Source of the DNA: Deltaproteobacteria bacterium
GTDB taxonomy: Bacteria > Desulfobacterota > Dissulfuribacteria > Dissulfuribacterales > QOAL01
Direction of reading: 5' to 3'
Length of the DNA: 46,002 nucleotides
Assembly (NCBI GenBank): GCA_026995935.1
Contig: JALWNK010000036.1
Span: 1-46,002 of the forward strand
How positions within the stretch are numbered: position 1 is the stretch's first letter; every line of letters begins with the position of its first letter. The notes below the pieces were generated by a model, which saw only the letters and a program-made list of their open reading frames with translations, had not been told where the DNA came from and did not search any database. A program made the position numbers and the translations under genes. Below are positions 27,863-37,895 of this stretch, in pieces.

Positions 27863-28453
27863 TTGAAAAATATCCTTGTAACAGGTTTAGGCAATCCTGG
27901 TCGTAAGTATAAAGAGACAAGGCACAACATAGGCTTCTGGGTGGTTGACCGGCTGGCAGAGCAGGCATCCCTGGCCTTTAAAGAGGAAGGGGTTCCTTCA
28001 AAATATCAGCTCGCAGATACACACCTTTGGGGACAAAAGGTCTTCCTTTTAAAACCCATGGAGTACATGAACAGAAGCGGAGGTCCTGTCAAGCGGGTGG
28101 CCTCTTACTATGGAATAGCACCTGAAGACATACTGGTTGTACACGATGATCTTGATGTTTCCCTTGGAAGGCTGAAGTTTGTCCGCTCGGGTGGCCACGG
28201 AGGCCACAATGGCATTCGCTCCATAATAGAAGGGCTTGGCACCAGAAACTTTCCAAGGCTCAAGATAGGGATCGGGCGTCCACCCCAAGATGTTCCTGCA
28301 GACAGATACGTGCTTTCGAGTTTTTCGCCCCAGGAGAGAAAGGTGGTTGAAGAGGTGGTGGAGCTCTCGGTTAAGGGAATTGAGGAGTTCATAAGAAATG
28401 GCATAGATTCTGCCATGAATAAATTTAACGGAATCGAGGTAGCCCCTTCATGA
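27863..28453 (+). CDS. pth: Peptidyl-tRNA hydrolase
   Basis: Recycles peptidyl-tRNA released from stalled ribosomes. The 196-aa protein has the Pth signatures GLGNPGRKYKETRHNIGF with catalytic His (in RHNIGF), LLKPMEYMNRSG, and HDDLDVSLG. GGHGGHNGIRS follows. The start is TTG 27863, set by the family N-terminus (KNILVTGLGNPG); no SD is visible and a terminator sits immediately upstream, so expression may be low or depend on readthrough. The stop overlaps the next gene by 4 nt (ATGA). Confidence 0.95.
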   Translation: MKNILVTGLGNPGRKYKETRHNIGFWVVDRLAEQASLAFKEEGVPSKYQLADTHLWGQKVFLLKPMEYMNRSGGPVKRVASYYGIAPEDILVVHDDLDVSLGRLKFVRSGGHGGHNGIRSIIEGLGTRNFPRLKIGIGRPPQDVPADRYVLSSFSPQERKVVEEVVELSVKGIEEFIRNGIDSAMNKFNGIEVAPS

Positions 28454-29793
28454 AAAAACTGCTATCAATCATCTTTGTCTTTCTAATAGTCTTGACCATT
28501 GCGGCAGTAGCCTACTTTGGATACAGACTCTTTGAAGGCGATCCACCTGAAATCACTCCCGTCAAGGTCCCAAAAATTATTGGCAAAACAGGTGAAGTTA
28601 CCATCAGAGTAAGGGACGACCGTGCCGGAATAAGGCTGGTAAAGGCTAAAATCATCCAGGGAACGAAGCAGGTCCTCCTTGGAGAAAAGGCCGCTCCCAT
28701 TGAAAGCAGGTGGACAGGTTCTCCAGACAAGGAAATGGTGATTACATGGCAGTTGTTTCCCCATAGGGAGGGGCTTGCCTCTGGAAAGGCAACCCTTGTG
28801 ATCAGTGCCTTTGATGCATCCCTTAGAAACGGCTCCAAGGGCAACCAGTCCATCCTCAAGATTCCCCTCAATATAGACTATCTACCCCCTGTTATCACCG
28901 TTCTTTCCACCATACACAACATACGGGTTGGAGGTTCAGGTGCCCTATCCTTCTCAGTAAGCGAACCTGTGACCCGGGCAGGGGTCCAGGCAGGAAGCAG
29001 GTTCTTCAAGGCCTTTAAAGGTAGTGACAACATATACCGTGTCTTGTTTGCCATTCCCTTCAATGAGGACCACCCCAAGACCTTGCACATTGAGGCAGTA
29101 GACAAGGCCGGAAACAGGGCAATCGCAGGATTTGCCTTTCGCATTTTTCCCAGACGGAAAAAGGAGGACAGGATAAACATCCCGGACTCCTTTCTTCAGC
29201 AAAAGATGCCTGGATTTGCCTCCAGGTTTCCAGAGGTATCGGCCCCAAGCCTTATAGAGACCTTTATCAAGGTGAACCACATATTGAGGAAAAAAAATAA
29301 CGACTTTCTGCTGGCACTCTGCCAGAAAAGCCTTGATAAAATGCTCTTTTCCGGAAGATTCGTCCGCTTCAAGGGTGCCCAAAGGTCAGATTTCGCCGAT
29401 AAAAGACACTACTTCTACCATGGTAAGGAGGTTGACCAGGCCTATCACATGGGCGTGGATATCGCCTCTGTGGCCCATGCAAGGGTACCTGCGGCCAATA
29501 ACGGCCGCGTGGTCTTTGCCGGATACAACGGTATTTACGGAAACACCATCGTAATTGACCACGGCATGGGCCTTATGAGCCTCTATGCGCATCTAAGCCA
29601 GATGATGGTGGGTGTTGGCCAGGAGGTTGGCAAGGGCCAGGTGATTGGAATCACAGATTCAACAGGGCTTGCCGGAGGCGACCACCTGCACTTTGGAATG
29701 ATGCTGGGCGGCGTATTCATCAACCCATCCGAATGGTGGGATTCCCGCTGGATCAGGGACCACATAACCTACAACCTCTACTTGAAGAAATAG
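28450..29793 (+). CDS. Membrane-anchored M23 (LytM) peptidase
   Basis: Envelope murein endopeptidase candidate, 447 aa. One N-terminal membrane helix (about 4-24) acts as anchor or uncleaved signal. About 280 periplasmic residues with beta-sandwich character follow (the DKAGN segment suggests an Ig-like fold). The C-terminal M23 domain has zinc-ligand motifs HMGVD and HLHFG plus YAHLS, all intact. Translation is coupled to pth by ATGA. It is a different architecture from the other M23 protein in this window (22325-23215). Confidence 0.9.
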   Translation: MKKLLSIIFVFLIVLTIAAVAYFGYRLFEGDPPEITPVKVPKIIGKTGEVTIRVRDDRAGIRLVKAKIIQGTKQVLLGEKAAPIESRWTGSPDKEMVITWQLFPHREGLASGKATLVISAFDASLRNGSKGNQSILKIPLNIDYLPPVITVLSTIHNIRVGGSGALSFSVSEPVTRAGVQAGSRFFKAFKGSDNIYRVLFAIPFNEDHPKTLHIEAVDKAGNRAIAGFAFRIFPRRKKEDRINIPDSFLQQKMPGFASRFPEVSAPSLIETFIKVNHILRKKNNDFLLALCQKSLDKMLFSGRFVRFKGAQRSDFADKRHYFYHGKEVDQAYHMGVDIASVAHARVPAANNGRVVFAGYNGIYGNTIVIDHGMGLMSLYAHLSQMMVGVGQEVGKGQVIGITDSTGLAGGDHLHFGMMLGGVFINPSEWWDSRWIRDHITYNLYLKK

Positions 29794-29805
29794 GGAAGAA
29801 AATCT

Positions 29806-30477
29806 ATGTTTCGGCCCCTTCTAAGAAGAGACAGGATTCTAAGTTTCATACTTATCCTGGTTGCTTTGCCACTTTTATTGGGCTTTGACTTTTCCAATCC
29901 GAAGAAGCTTCGCCAGGATATCAGGAAAGAGATAAGGGCGGAGCTTGAAAAAATCATAGAAAAGACACCAAGTGGAAGGCTCAGAAACACCTGGTGGGAA
30001 AAACGGCGTGTTGCTGAAGAAAGTCTAAACGCAGCCCTCATGTTGGATGCACCAACCTACTGCCCCAAGAGTTGGGATGAGGCAGTAGCTCTCTTTAAAA
30101 AGGCCAAGAAATATGCATCAAAGAGGGAGTATAGAAAGGCCATTTATCTTGCCAAAAAGACAAAGGAATTTGCAGACAAGGCAACGTCCTGCGCCAATAA
30201 GTACATAGAGAAACAAAACAGTAAACTCAAGAAGGAATACCAGGAACTCAGAAATCGAATGGATGAGGTGATGGGGCTTATCCCGCCGGATGCAGAAGAC
30301 CTCATAAGGCAGGCAAGCGAGCTTTCCCTTAAGGTCGAGGAAGTCTCCTATGCCACAAGACTCAGGCAGTTTGACCGTGCCAAAGGCCTTTGTAAGTCCC
30401 TTAAAAAACGGATAACAGACCTTGAAAAAGCGGTAAAGACGTACAAAGAGGAGCATGAATCCCAGGAAGAACTCTAA
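29806..30477 (+). CDS. Helical exported protein of unknown function
   Basis: I do not recognise a named family with confidence. The 223-aa product begins with a basic patch and a hydrophobic stretch (about 12-27, ILSFILILVALPLLLGF), a signal peptide or anchor. The rest is highly charged and helical. Residues 75-130 contain an APTYCPKSWDEA segment followed by an ALFKKAKKYASKREYRKAIYLAKKAK-like pattern, recalling DUF4398-type TPR-like helical pairs in lipoproteins. No lipobox is seen. It lies 12 nt after the M23 gene and its last 23 nt overlap prmA, so it probably works in the same envelope module. Confidence 0.65.
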   Translation: MFRPLLRRDRILSFILILVALPLLLGFDFSNPKKLRQDIRKEIRAELEKIIEKTPSGRLRNTWWEKRRVAEESLNAALMLDAPTYCPKSWDEAVALFKKAKKYASKREYRKAIYLAKKTKEFADKATSCANKYIEKQNSKLKKEYQELRNRMDEVMGLIPPDAEDLIRQASELSLKVEEVSYATRLRQFDRAKGLCKSLKKRITDLEKAVKTYKEEHESQEEL

Positions 30478-31366
30478 ACGCCCGCTCCTTGTACGTATTA
30501 CCGTCCCTCTGTCCCTTCACGAAAAGGTCAAAAAAAACCTCATCCAAAAGCTAACCCCATTAATTTCAGGCTGCCCTCTGGAATTTCAAAACATGAATGA
30601 TGCCTTCCTGATGGTTAGAACCAGACTGCCTGAAGGCCTTATAGACGCCTTTCTCGGGCAAATCCTTTCTGTCTGTGACCAGTTGGACAGCAACATGACT
30701 GGCAGAGAAACAGAGATATTGGTAATGGATGAAAAGGCAAGTGAATGCTCTTTTGGCGCCAACGAGGCAGCCCTCACTGATAACTGGAGGGTGAGATTTG
30801 TTTGTTCTTCCAAGGAGGTCAATGGCCCTCCTCCTTCAAATACCATCCTCCTTTTTCAGGATATGGAGGCCTTTGGCACAGGTCTTCACCCATCCACCAA
30901 GCTTTCCGCCCAGGCACTGGAATATCTTTACAACTCGGGCAGACTTGACTCTGCCTCTGTCATGGACATTGGCACAGGCTCTGGAATCCTATCCATTCTT
31001 GCAATTTTTTTGGGGGCAGGCAGGGTCTTGGCCCTTGATATAGATGAAAGGATCGTTGAAGTTGCCAGGAGAAACTTCCTGCTTAACGGCATAAAGGAAG
31101 AGGCAGAGGCCACAACATGCCCTCTTTCCAAATTGCAAAGGCAGCAGGCAGATGTTATTGTTGCAAATCTTACACCCTCTGTAACCTTTGACCTTATGGA
31201 GAATATGGTCAAAAACCTCTGTGGTCGGGGTTGCCTTATCCTTTCAGGCCACAGCCTGAGAGCCAGGGACGAAATATGTCAAAGATTGCGCGCCCATGGT
31301 CTCTGGATGGAAAGGGACTTTTCACTCAACAACTGGAGTGCAGAACTATTCGTTTTCAGGAGATAG
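30455..31366 (+). CDS. prmA: PrmA-like methyltransferase (ribosomal protein L11 methyltransferase family)
   Basis: SAM-dependent methyltransferase, 303 aa. The N-terminal domain is poorly conserved. The C-terminal Rossmann fold has the PrmA hallmark AFGTGLHPSTKL and SAM motif I VMDIGTGSGILSI, then the acidic LALDID. Motif IV reads VANLTPS where PrmA usually has NI(L)A. This suggests L11 methylation, but a related protein substrate cannot be excluded. The start ATG lies inside the preceding gene (23-nt overlap), with GAGGAG close to it. Confidence 0.82.
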   Translation: MNPRKNSKRPLLVRITVPLSLHEKVKKNLIQKLTPLISGCPLEFQNMNDAFLMVRTRLPEGLIDAFLGQILSVCDQLDSNMTGRETEILVMDEKASECSFGANEAALTDNWRVRFVCSSKEVNGPPPSNTILLFQDMEAFGTGLHPSTKLSAQALEYLYNSGRLDSASVMDIGTGSGILSILAIFLGAGRVLALDIDERIVEVARRNFLLNGIKEEAEATTCPLSKLQRQQADVIVANLTPSVTFDLMENMVKNLCGRGCLILSGHSLRARDEICQRLRAHGLWMERDFSLNNWSAELFVFRR

Positions 31367-31369
31367 AAC

Positions 31370-31840
31370 ATGGATGTTTCTTTAATACTTATTCCTACAG
31401 ACTTTTCTGAATGCGCCATGAACTCCCTTGACTACGCCAAGGAGATGGCCCAGCAGTTTGGCTCCAAGCTCGTACTTCTCAACGTGATAGACAGCAGGGA
31501 GGCAAAACATTTTGCAACATACTCCAAGGAGGAGCTGGACAAAGTGCTTGATCGGCTTATGAACCAGAGCAAGCAGGCCTTTCGCAAACTCCTTAACAAC
31601 TGGGACGGCAAGGACCTTGTACAGGAAACACTCGTTTCGGTTGGCATGCCCTTTCAGGAAATAGCCATGAAGGCCAGGGACTTCCAGGTGGATCTCATCC
31701 TCATGGGAGGCTACGGAAGCAGGGGAAAGGGTGGCACCATAGAAGAGATATTCTTTGGCAGCACAGTGGAAAAGGTGGTAAGGCTCCTTCCCTGTCCTGT
31801 CCTGTGCGTACCAATTGGATGGCCTGATGAGCGACTCTAA
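31370..31840 (+). CDS. Universal stress protein (UspA family)
   Basis: USP fold, 156 aa. The N-terminal ILIPTDFSECAMNSLDYA contains the nucleotide-contacting Asp. The C-terminal GGYGSRGKGGTIEEIFFGST approximates the ATP-binding G-2x-G-9x-G(S/T) motif, and it ends with PCPVLCVP. It is therefore probably an ATP-binding type, role unknown. SD AGGAGAT precedes ATG 31370. glk follows after 2 nt. Confidence 0.9.
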   Translation: MDVSLILIPTDFSECAMNSLDYAKEMAQQFGSKLVLLNVIDSREAKHFATYSKEELDKVLDRLMNQSKQAFRKLLNNWDGKDLVQETLVSVGMPFQEIAMKARDFQVDLILMGGYGSRGKGGTIEEIFFGSTVEKVVRLLPCPVLCVPIGWPDERL

Positions 31841-31842
31841 AT

Positions 31843-32808
31843 ATGAGGGGCCTTGTCACTGACATTGGAGGAACAAATTCACGCATAGCCATAGTCAGGG
31901 ATCTTCAAATAGAGACCCTCAAGGTCTACCCCACCGGCAACTTCAAAAGCGCCACCGAGCTTTTTCTACATTTTCAGCAAGATACTGGACAAAAGCTGCC
32001 CCCAAGATGGGCAGTTGCCGCAGCAGGGGTCACAACCCAAGAGAAAATCCACGGCACAAACATCGGCTGGGACCTTGTGAGAAAGGAGCTTTCTGATGCC
32101 TTTCATCTTAAGACCTGCCTGCTTTTAAACGATTTTGAGGCAGCCGCCTATGGCCTTGCAGTGGTTGGTGGGGACAGGCTTGAAAAAATTGGTGGAGGGA
32201 AGCCTGGGAAAAATGAGGTAAAGATCGTTCTCGGTGCTGGTACGGGCCTTGGCGAGGCAACCTGCGTATTTTGCAAGCAGACCGGCTGGAAGGTCCTAAG
32301 GAGTGAGGGCGGACATTCAAGCTTTTCCCCAACAGACGAGTTAGAGATTGAGCTTTTCAGGTTCCTTAAGAAAAAATACGGGCACGTCAGCTTCGAGAGG
32401 ATACTTTCTGGCCCTGGCCTTCTTGAACTCTACCATTTTTTTCTTGATAAAAAGTCCATTAAAGAGGCCATGAAATTTGAAGAACCTTCCCAGGTGACAA
32501 AGGCTGCAGAACAAGGAGACAAGATATCCGGGGGCGCCCTTGACCTTTTTTGCAAAATCTACGGGGAAGAGGCAGGAAACTTTGCGCTCAAGACCCTCCC
32601 CCTTGGGGGTGTCTATCTAACCGGAGGCATTGTCCTTCACATCCTTTCCAGGCTAAAAGCAGGCGGCTTCATGAAAGGTTTTACGTCCAAGGGCAGGATG
32701 AAAGAGGTCTTAAAAGATATACCGGTCTTTGTGGTCAGGGAGCCCTATCTTGGAATCCTTGGGTGCGCCTACAGGCTTTTACAGGCCAGTGTGACCGAAA
32801 CCTCCTGA
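31843..32808 (+). CDS. glk: Glucokinase
   Basis: Phosphorylates glucose to glucose 6-phosphate. The 321-aa ROK-independent, E. coli-type glucokinase has [12 protein letters not shown] (phosphate loop), [11 protein letters not shown] with the catalytic Asp, [11 protein letters not shown], the [10 protein letters not shown] segment, and a C-terminal GVYLTGGI adenosine motif. It starts 2 nt after the USP stop with only a weak SD, suggesting coupled translation. Its last 30 nt overlap the convergent dut gene. Confidence 0.93.
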   Translation: MRGLVTDIGGTNSRIAIVRDLQIETLKVYPTGNFKSATELFLHFQQDTGQKLPPRWAVAAAGVTTQEKIHGTNIGWDLVRKELSDAFHLKTCLLLNDFEAAAYGLAVVGGDRLEKIGGGKPGKNEVKIVLGAGTGLGEATCVFCKQTGWKVLRSEGGHSSFSPTDELEIELFRFLKKKYGHVSFERILSGPGLLELYHFFLDKKSIKEAMKFEEPSQVTKAAEQGDKISGGALDLFCKIYGEEAGNFALKTLPLGGVYLTGGIVLHILSRLKAGGFMKGFTSKGRMKEVLKDIPVFVVREPYLGILGCAYRLLQASVTETS

Positions 32809-33231
32809 ACCCCTATCTGTCCTTGATAGCTCCTCAGCCTCCTGCCACATGACCCTGTAAACCCTGGAAAGAACCGCCTGGGCAATCCTCATGCCCCTTT
32901 TTATCTCAAAGTATTCCTGGCCAAGGTTGATCAGTCCCACTTTGATCTCCCCTCTGTAATCAGAATCAATTGTGCCTGGGGCGTTTATGACAGTGACGCC
33001 ATGCTTTATGGCAAGGCCGCTTCTGGGCCTTATCTGAAGCTCAAAGCCTGCGGGGATCGCAACGCAGATCCCCGTTGGTATAAGCACTTTTTTGCCTGGT
33101 AAAAGACAGACAGGCTCATCAATTGCCGCCAGAAGATCCATGCCTGAAGAGCCATTGGTGGCATAGGATGGAAGGGACAACCCCTCATAATGCGAAAGGG
33201 TTGAGACTGTTACCCCTACTTCCTTATCCAT
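32779..33231 (-). CDS. dut: Deoxyuridine 5'-triphosphate nucleotidohydrolase (dUTPase)
   Basis: Hydrolyses dUTP to dUMP, keeping uracil out of DNA and supplying dTMP synthesis. The trimeric-type enzyme (150 aa) has all five motifs: [28 protein letters not shown] (catalytic Asp), IAQAVL and [13 protein letters not shown] 33231 is chosen: GGAGG lies 5 nt upstream, and the ATG overlaps the M16 protease stop by one base (TGATG). A GTG directly before it is too close to the SD. It is the last gene of the long minus-strand operon. Confidence 0.96.
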   Translation of the reverse strand: MDKEVGVTVSTLSHYEGLSLPSYATNGSSGMDLLAAIDEPVCLLPGKKVLIPTGICVAIPAGFELQIRPRSGLAIKHGVTVINAPGTIDSDYRGEIKVGLINLGQEYFEIKRGMRIAQAVLSRVYRVMWQEAEELSRTDRGSGGFGHTGL

Positions 33232-34499
33232 CACCCCTCCAGTATCTTTTTGCAGTTGTTAATATCGGTATCAGAAAGGGGGCCCAGAAGGGCGGCCGCC
33301 ATACCCTCGGAGAGATATCTTTCAGCACACTGTCTTATCCTTCCTGCATCAATTGCCTCTATTTTTTCAACAACCTCCTCATATGAAACGTAATCTCCAA
33401 GGTCTATCTCGTTTCTGGCGATCCTTGTCATGCGGGAATCAGTGTTGTCTGCCGAAAGGAGTATTCCTCCCTTTATGTTGTCCTTGGCTGCCGAAAGCTC
33501 GGCCTGGCTCACCTCTTCCGAGGCCAGCCTTTCAAGTTCCTTTCTGATGAGGGAAATTACCTTGCAGGTATTTTCTGGCGCTACCCCGGCATAGATTCCC
33601 AAGAATCCTGCATCCTGAAGGGTGGAGACAAAGGAGTAGACGGCATAGGCAAGGCCCCGTTTTTCTCGTATCTCCTGAAAAAGCCTGGAGCTCATGGAGC
33701 CTCCCAGTATGACATTCATCAAGAGGGCCGGATACCTTTCTGGATCAACAGAAGATGGCCCGTTAAGCCCAACCATGATGTGCGTCTGTTCAAGCTCCTT
33801 CCTCTTAAAAAAGCAGTCGAAGTTCCCCCTTGGAGGGTGCCTCCTTTCCTTGCATACCCCGTTAGAAAGTCCGGAGAAAAGTGAGTCGATTTTCCGTGTG
33901 AAGCTTTCGTGATCAATGTTTCCTGCTGCAGAGACAAGCACCCTTGGAGCTGCGGCAAACCCTGCCATGTGATTTCTCAGATGGGAGCTTGTTATCCTTG
34001 ACACCGTCTCTGGCGTGCCAAGGATTGAACGCTCAACAGGGTTGCCCCTCCAGAATTTGTTATTGAAAAGCTCGTGAACAAGCTCATCAGGGGAATCCTC
34101 CACCATGCTAATCTCCTGGAGTATAACCTGACGCTCCCTTTCAACCTCCATTGGGTCAAAGGTGGAGTTGAGGAAGATGTCTGCCAGGAGCTCCAAGACT
34201 ATGTCCAAATGAGAATCAAGCACCTTTGCATGAAAACAGGTGGTCTCCTTGGATGTGAAGGCGTTTGAAAAGCCGCCAAGGCGATCAAAGGTCTTTGCTA
34301 TGTCAAGGGCACTCCTGTTCTCCGTGCCCTTGAATATCATGTGTTCAATAAAGTGGGATATACCAGAAAACTCACCGGGCTCATCCCTGCTACCTGTGGC
34401 AACCCAGATACCAACGGAGACCGCCCGGCTTTCAGGAAGCCTTTCGGTAAGCACCCTTACCCCATTTGAAAGGGTGGACTTTCTAAAATCCTGTTTCAT
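33231..34499 (-). CDS. M16 family zinc peptidase (processing-peptidase-like)
   Basis: Insulinase/mitochondrial-processing-peptidase family, 422 aa. The inverted zinc motif HFIEH (in [12 protein letters not shown], near residue 50) is intact, with a downstream Glu-rich helix supplying the third ligand. The second half ([36 protein letters not shown]) is the M16 C-terminal domain with its conserved R/Y substrate site. It sits between pnp and dut, the same neighbourhood as Bacillus mlpA/ymxG and many Desulfobacterota genomes. Physiological substrates are unknown. SD AGGAGG lies 9 nt before the ATG. Confidence 0.92.
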   Translation of the reverse strand: MKQDFRKSTLSNGVRVLTERLPESRAVSVGIWVATGSRDEPGEFSGISHFIEHMIFKGTENRSALDIAKTFDRLGGFSNAFTSKETTCFHAKVLDSHLDIVLELLADIFLNSTFDPMEVERERQVILQEISMVEDSPDELVHELFNNKFWRGNPVERSILGTPETVSRITSSHLRNHMAGFAAAPRVLVSAAGNIDHESFTRKIDSLFSGLSNGVCKERRHPPRGNFDCFFKRKELEQTHIMVGLNGPSSVDPERYPALLMNVILGGSMSSRLFQEIREKRGLAYAVYSFVSTLQDAGFLGIYAGVAPENTCKVISLIRKELERLASEEVSQAELSAAKDNIKGGILLSADNTDSRMTRIARNEIDLGDYVSYEEVVEKIEAIDAGRIRQCAERYLSEGMAAALLGPLSDTDINNCKKILEG

Positions 34500-34520
34500 T
34501 GTCCATTGCCTCCTGTTGGA

Positions 34521-36605
34521 CTATAAGAGTGCTTTACGGCTGAGTTTTATCCTGTTCTGGTCATCTATGCCTATTACCTTGACCTTTACCCTGTCTCCTT
34601 CCTTTAACACGTCGCGCACGTTGTTTATTCGCCTGTTTTCTATCTGGGAAATGTGAAGAAGCCCGTCTGTCCCAGGAAGTATCTCCACAAAGGCACCGAA
34701 ATCCACGATACGCTTTACAACGCCCTCGTACACCTCGCCCACCTTTGGGACCCTGGTTATCCTCTCTATCTCCTTGACAGCCCTCTCAGCTGCATCTGGA
34801 GAGACACTGAACACGTGGACCTCTCCTGTGTCCTCAATGTCTATCTTGGCGCCTGTTTCTGCAACAATGGCCTTGATAGTCTTTCCACCAGGCCCAATGA
34901 GATCCTTTATCTTTTCAGGGCTTATGGTGAGATTTGTCACCCTTGGTGCATACTTGGAAAGCTCCTTTCTTGGCGTTGAAATCACATCCTGCATCCTTGA
35001 GAGGATAAACTCCCTGCCCTCCTTTGCCTGCATAAGGGCCTTCTTGAGGATATCCCTTGAGATGCCTTTTACCTTGATATCCATCTGGAGCGCTGTAATG
35101 CCTTCCTGGGTACCGGCCACCTTGAAATCCATGTCTCCAAGATGGTCCTCGTCTCCAAGGATGTCTGAAAGGATTACGGACTTCCCGGACTCCTGATCCA
35201 TTATGAGTCCCATGGCAATTCCTGCCACCATGTCCCTTATTGGGACTCCTGCGTCCATCATTGCAAGGCATCCTCCACAGACTGTGGCCATGGAGGATGA
35301 GCCGTTTGACTCAAGGACCTCGGATACCACCCTTATGGTATAGAGAAAATCATCTGGCAAAGGAACCACTGCCGCAAGGGCCCTTTCTGCAAGGGCTCCG
35401 TGACCTATGTCACGCCTGGCCGGCCCCCTCAGAGGGCGCACCTCTCCCACACTGAAGGGAGTGAAGTTGTAGTGGAGAATAAAGTGCTTGAACTCCTGCC
35501 CGGCAGGGGATTCAATCCTCTGCTCGTCCTCTGATGAACCCAGGGTGGTTACAGCAAGGACCTGGGTCTCTCCCCTGGTGAAAATTGCAGAGCCGTGGGT
35601 TCGGGGAAGCACTCCGATTTCGCAGTTTATGGGCCTTATCTCGTTGAACTTTCGCCCATCGATCCTGGTTTCCTTATCAAGGATCATGAAACGCATGATT
35701 TCCTTCTCAAGGTCCTTTAATACCGACGAAATCTCCGAGTCACTGTCCGGAAAGGCCACGGAAAGCTCCTCTACAATCCTTTCCTTGAGCATCTTCTTGG
35801 CATGATTCCTTTCCACCTTGGACGGAATGGATAGTGCAGACTCAAGCTCCTTTTGGGCAAGCTCCCTGACCTTCTTCTCAAGCTCCTCGTCCCTTTCAGG
35901 GGCAGTCACAACGAATTTCTTCTTCCCTGCCTTTGATCTCAGCTCATCCTGGAGCTCTATCAAGGGCCTGATGGCATCCTGTGCAAAGACAAGGGCGTCA
36001 AGTACCACCTCTTCACTCACTATTGAGGCGCAACCTTCCACCATGACTATGGCGTCCCTTGAACCTGCCACAATAAGGTTGAGATCCGACTCCATGAGCT
36101 GGGACCTGGTGGGATTTACCACATATCTGTCATCCACATGGCCGATTCGGATGCCTGCTATTGGCCCGTTAAAGGGGATGTCAGAAACCGTAAGGGCAGC
36201 AGAGGCTGCGGTTATGGCAAGAACATCCGCATCCACATCAGGATCAACGGACAAGGCAGAAACAATAATCTGGGTGTCATAGTTATAACCCTCAGGGAAA
36301 AGGGGCCTTAAGGGCCTGTCTATGAACCTTGAAGTCAAGGTCTCCTTTTCACTGGGCCTTCCTATCTCCCTTCTGAAATAGTTGCCCGGAATCCTGCCCG
36401 AGCTGTAGTACATCTCCTGATAATCAACCATAAGGGGCAGAAAATCCACCCCTTCCCTGGGCTTGCCAGAGCTTACGGCCGTTGCAAGGACAACCGTCTC
36501 CCCGTGTCTTGCCAGAACTGCACCGTTTGCCTGCTTGGCAAGGCGTCCCGTCTCCAAAACGTATGGAAGCCCATTAACATCTAACTCTACTTTTGTCATT
36601 GGCAT
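34521..36605 (-). CDS. pnp: Polyribonucleotide nucleotidyltransferase (PNPase)
   Basis: Phosphorolytic 3'-5' exoribonuclease and degradosome component. The 694-aa protein has two RNase PH-like cores separated by a helical domain, then KH (about 553-610, IGPGGKTIKAI) and S1 (about 618-690, VYEGVVKRIVDFGAFVE) domains. The second core has FTRGETQ and the catalytic DILGDEDHLGDMDFKVAGT region. The start is ATG 36605 or ATG 36599, two codons apart. It follows rpsO by 29 nt in the classical rpsO-pnp order. Confidence 0.98.
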   Translation of the reverse strand: MPMTKVELDVNGLPYVLETGRLAKQANGAVLARHGETVVLATAVSSGKPREGVDFLPLMVDYQEMYYSSGRIPGNYFRREIGRPSEKETLTSRFIDRPLRPLFPEGYNYDTQIIVSALSVDPDVDADVLAITAASAALTVSDIPFNGPIAGIRIGHVDDRYVVNPTRSQLMESDLNLIVAGSRDAIVMVEGCASIVSEEVVLDALVFAQDAIRPLIELQDELRSKAGKKKFVVTAPERDEELEKKVRELAQKELESALSIPSKVERNHAKKMLKERIVEELSVAFPDSDSEISSVLKDLEKEIMRFMILDKETRIDGRKFNEIRPINCEIGVLPRTHGSAIFTRGETQVLAVTTLGSSEDEQRIESPAGQEFKHFILHYNFTPFSVGEVRPLRGPARRDIGHGALAERALAAVVPLPDDFLYTIRVVSEVLESNGSSSMATVCGGCLAMMDAGVPIRDMVAGIAMGLIMDQESGKSVILSDILGDEDHLGDMDFKVAGTQEGITALQMDIKVKGISRDILKKALMQAKEGREFILSRMQDVISTPRKELSKYAPRVTNLTISPEKIKDLIGPGGKTIKAIVAETGAKIDIEDTGEVHVFSVSPDAAERAVKEIERITRVPKVGEVYEGVVKRIVDFGAFVEILPGTDGLLHISQIENRRINNVRDVLKEGDRVKVKVIGIDDQNRIKLSRKALL

Positions 36606-36634
36606 CTAACTACCTGTACCTTTGTTGTAATTTT

Positions 36635-36904
36635 TTATCGTCTAAGTCCCAGTTCCTGGATAATCTTTCTGTAACGACCCACGTCCTTTCTCTTCAGGTA
36701 ATCAAGAAGCCTGCGCCTTTGACCAACGAGCTTGAGAAGCCCCCTCCTTGATGAATGATCCTTTTTATGCACCTTGAAATGCTCAGTAAGGTCCTGAATT
36801 CTTGTTGTTAAAAGGGCAATCTGGACCTCAGGAGAACCTGTATCCCCCTCATGGGTCTTGAATTTGTCGATTATCTCCTTTTTCCGTACTGGATCTAGTA
36901 CCAC
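36635..36904 (-). CDS. rpsO: 30S ribosomal protein S15
   Basis: Primary 16S rRNA binder of the 30S platform, 89 aa, the standard length. Conserved [26 protein letters not shown] and [10 protein letters not shown] segments are present. It starts with GTG 36904 behind a strong AAGGAGG SD at 9-nt spacing. Confidence 0.98.
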   Translation of the reverse strand: MVLDPVRKKEIIDKFKTHEGDTGSPEVQIALLTTRIQDLTEHFKVHKKDHSSRRGLLKLVGQRRRLLDYLKRKDVGRYRKIIQELGLRR

Positions 36905-36947
36905 AACTGTATTCCTCCTTGTAACATTTTGTTTTTTTAGCTTTCAA

Positions 36948-37895
36948 TCAGTTAGGGTTCCAAACCCTCAAAATCTCAAGGCCCTTTTTATCAGTGGTAA
37001 AATCGGGCCACTTTGCAATGCAGACCAGCCTGCCTTTGCCTTTACCTTCCCGAACCATCACCCTCAGGTAATCGGAATGGATTTGCGTAAAGCCTTCCAC
37101 CTGATCCTGCATGTATTCAACTACTCTAAGAAGCTCCATCCCCCTGCCCTGCTGAATAAAGAGGGCATCCCTGCTACTTACATAAATGGCCGGGATATGG
37201 GAAAGAACCAGCTCTACAGGCATTATTCTCTCTTTTATTTCGCGAGGCTCCCTGTCCATGACATACTCTACGGAAACGGCCTCATCCACTGAGAGAAGAC
37301 CGCTTCTCAGCCTCCGCAGCCCCGAGAGGGTGGCCCCACATCCAAGGGCCCTCCCCATTTCATGGGCCAAGGTCCGAACGTATGTCCCCTTTGAGCAGTG
37401 GACCAGGAAATCAAAATACGGGAGGCTAAGGTCTGTAATCTTAAAATCGTAAATGGATACAACTTTGGGTTCCTTTTTAACCTTCACACCCTTCCTGGCA
37501 AGCTTGTATAAAGGAATCCCCTTGTGTTTTGCGGCAGAATAGGCTGGAGGAACCTGTAGAATTTCCCCCCTGAATGAATCGGCCACCCTTTGGATGTCTT
37601 CCCTTGTAAGCCCACTGGGCACATCCCTCTGGCTCACCACCTTTCCGTCCATATCAAAGGTGTCCGTTTCCACACCCAAGATGACACGCCCCTGGTACAC
37701 CTTGTCCGCATCAGTCAGGAATCGGGCAATCTTGGTGGCGTTTCCGATACAGACCACCATCAGTCCCGTGGCCATTGGATCAAGGGTACCGGTATGACCG
37801 GCCTTCTTGACCCTGAGACGACGCTTTACGCACTCCACCACCTTGAAGGAGGTCATGCCCTTTGGCTTGTCAAGAATAAGAACGCCGTCTTTCAT
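36948..37895 (-). CDS. truB: tRNA pseudouridine-55 synthase
   Basis: Isomerises U55 in the T loop of tRNA. The 315-aa protein has LDKPKGMTSF, the catalytic Asp in GHTGTLDPMATG, VPPAYSAAKHKG and SKGTYVRTLAHEMG, then a C-terminal PUA-like extension. Its ATG overlaps the stop of the DHH phosphoesterase gene by 4 nt (ATGA). It lies 43 nt before rpsO. Confidence 0.97.
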   Translation of the reverse strand: MKDGVLILDKPKGMTSFKVVECVKRRLRVKKAGHTGTLDPMATGLMVVCIGNATKIARFLTDADKVYQGRVILGVETDTFDMDGKVVSQRDVPSGLTREDIQRVADSFRGEILQVPPAYSAAKHKGIPLYKLARKGVKVKKEPKVVSIYDFKITDLSLPYFDFLVHCSKGTYVRTLAHEMGRALGCGATLSGLRRLRSGLLSVDEAVSVEYVMDREPREIKERIMPVELVLSHIPAIYVSSRDALFIQQGRGMELLRVVEYMQDQVEGFTQIHSDYLRVMVREGKGKGRLVCIAKWPDFTTDKKGLEILRVWNPN

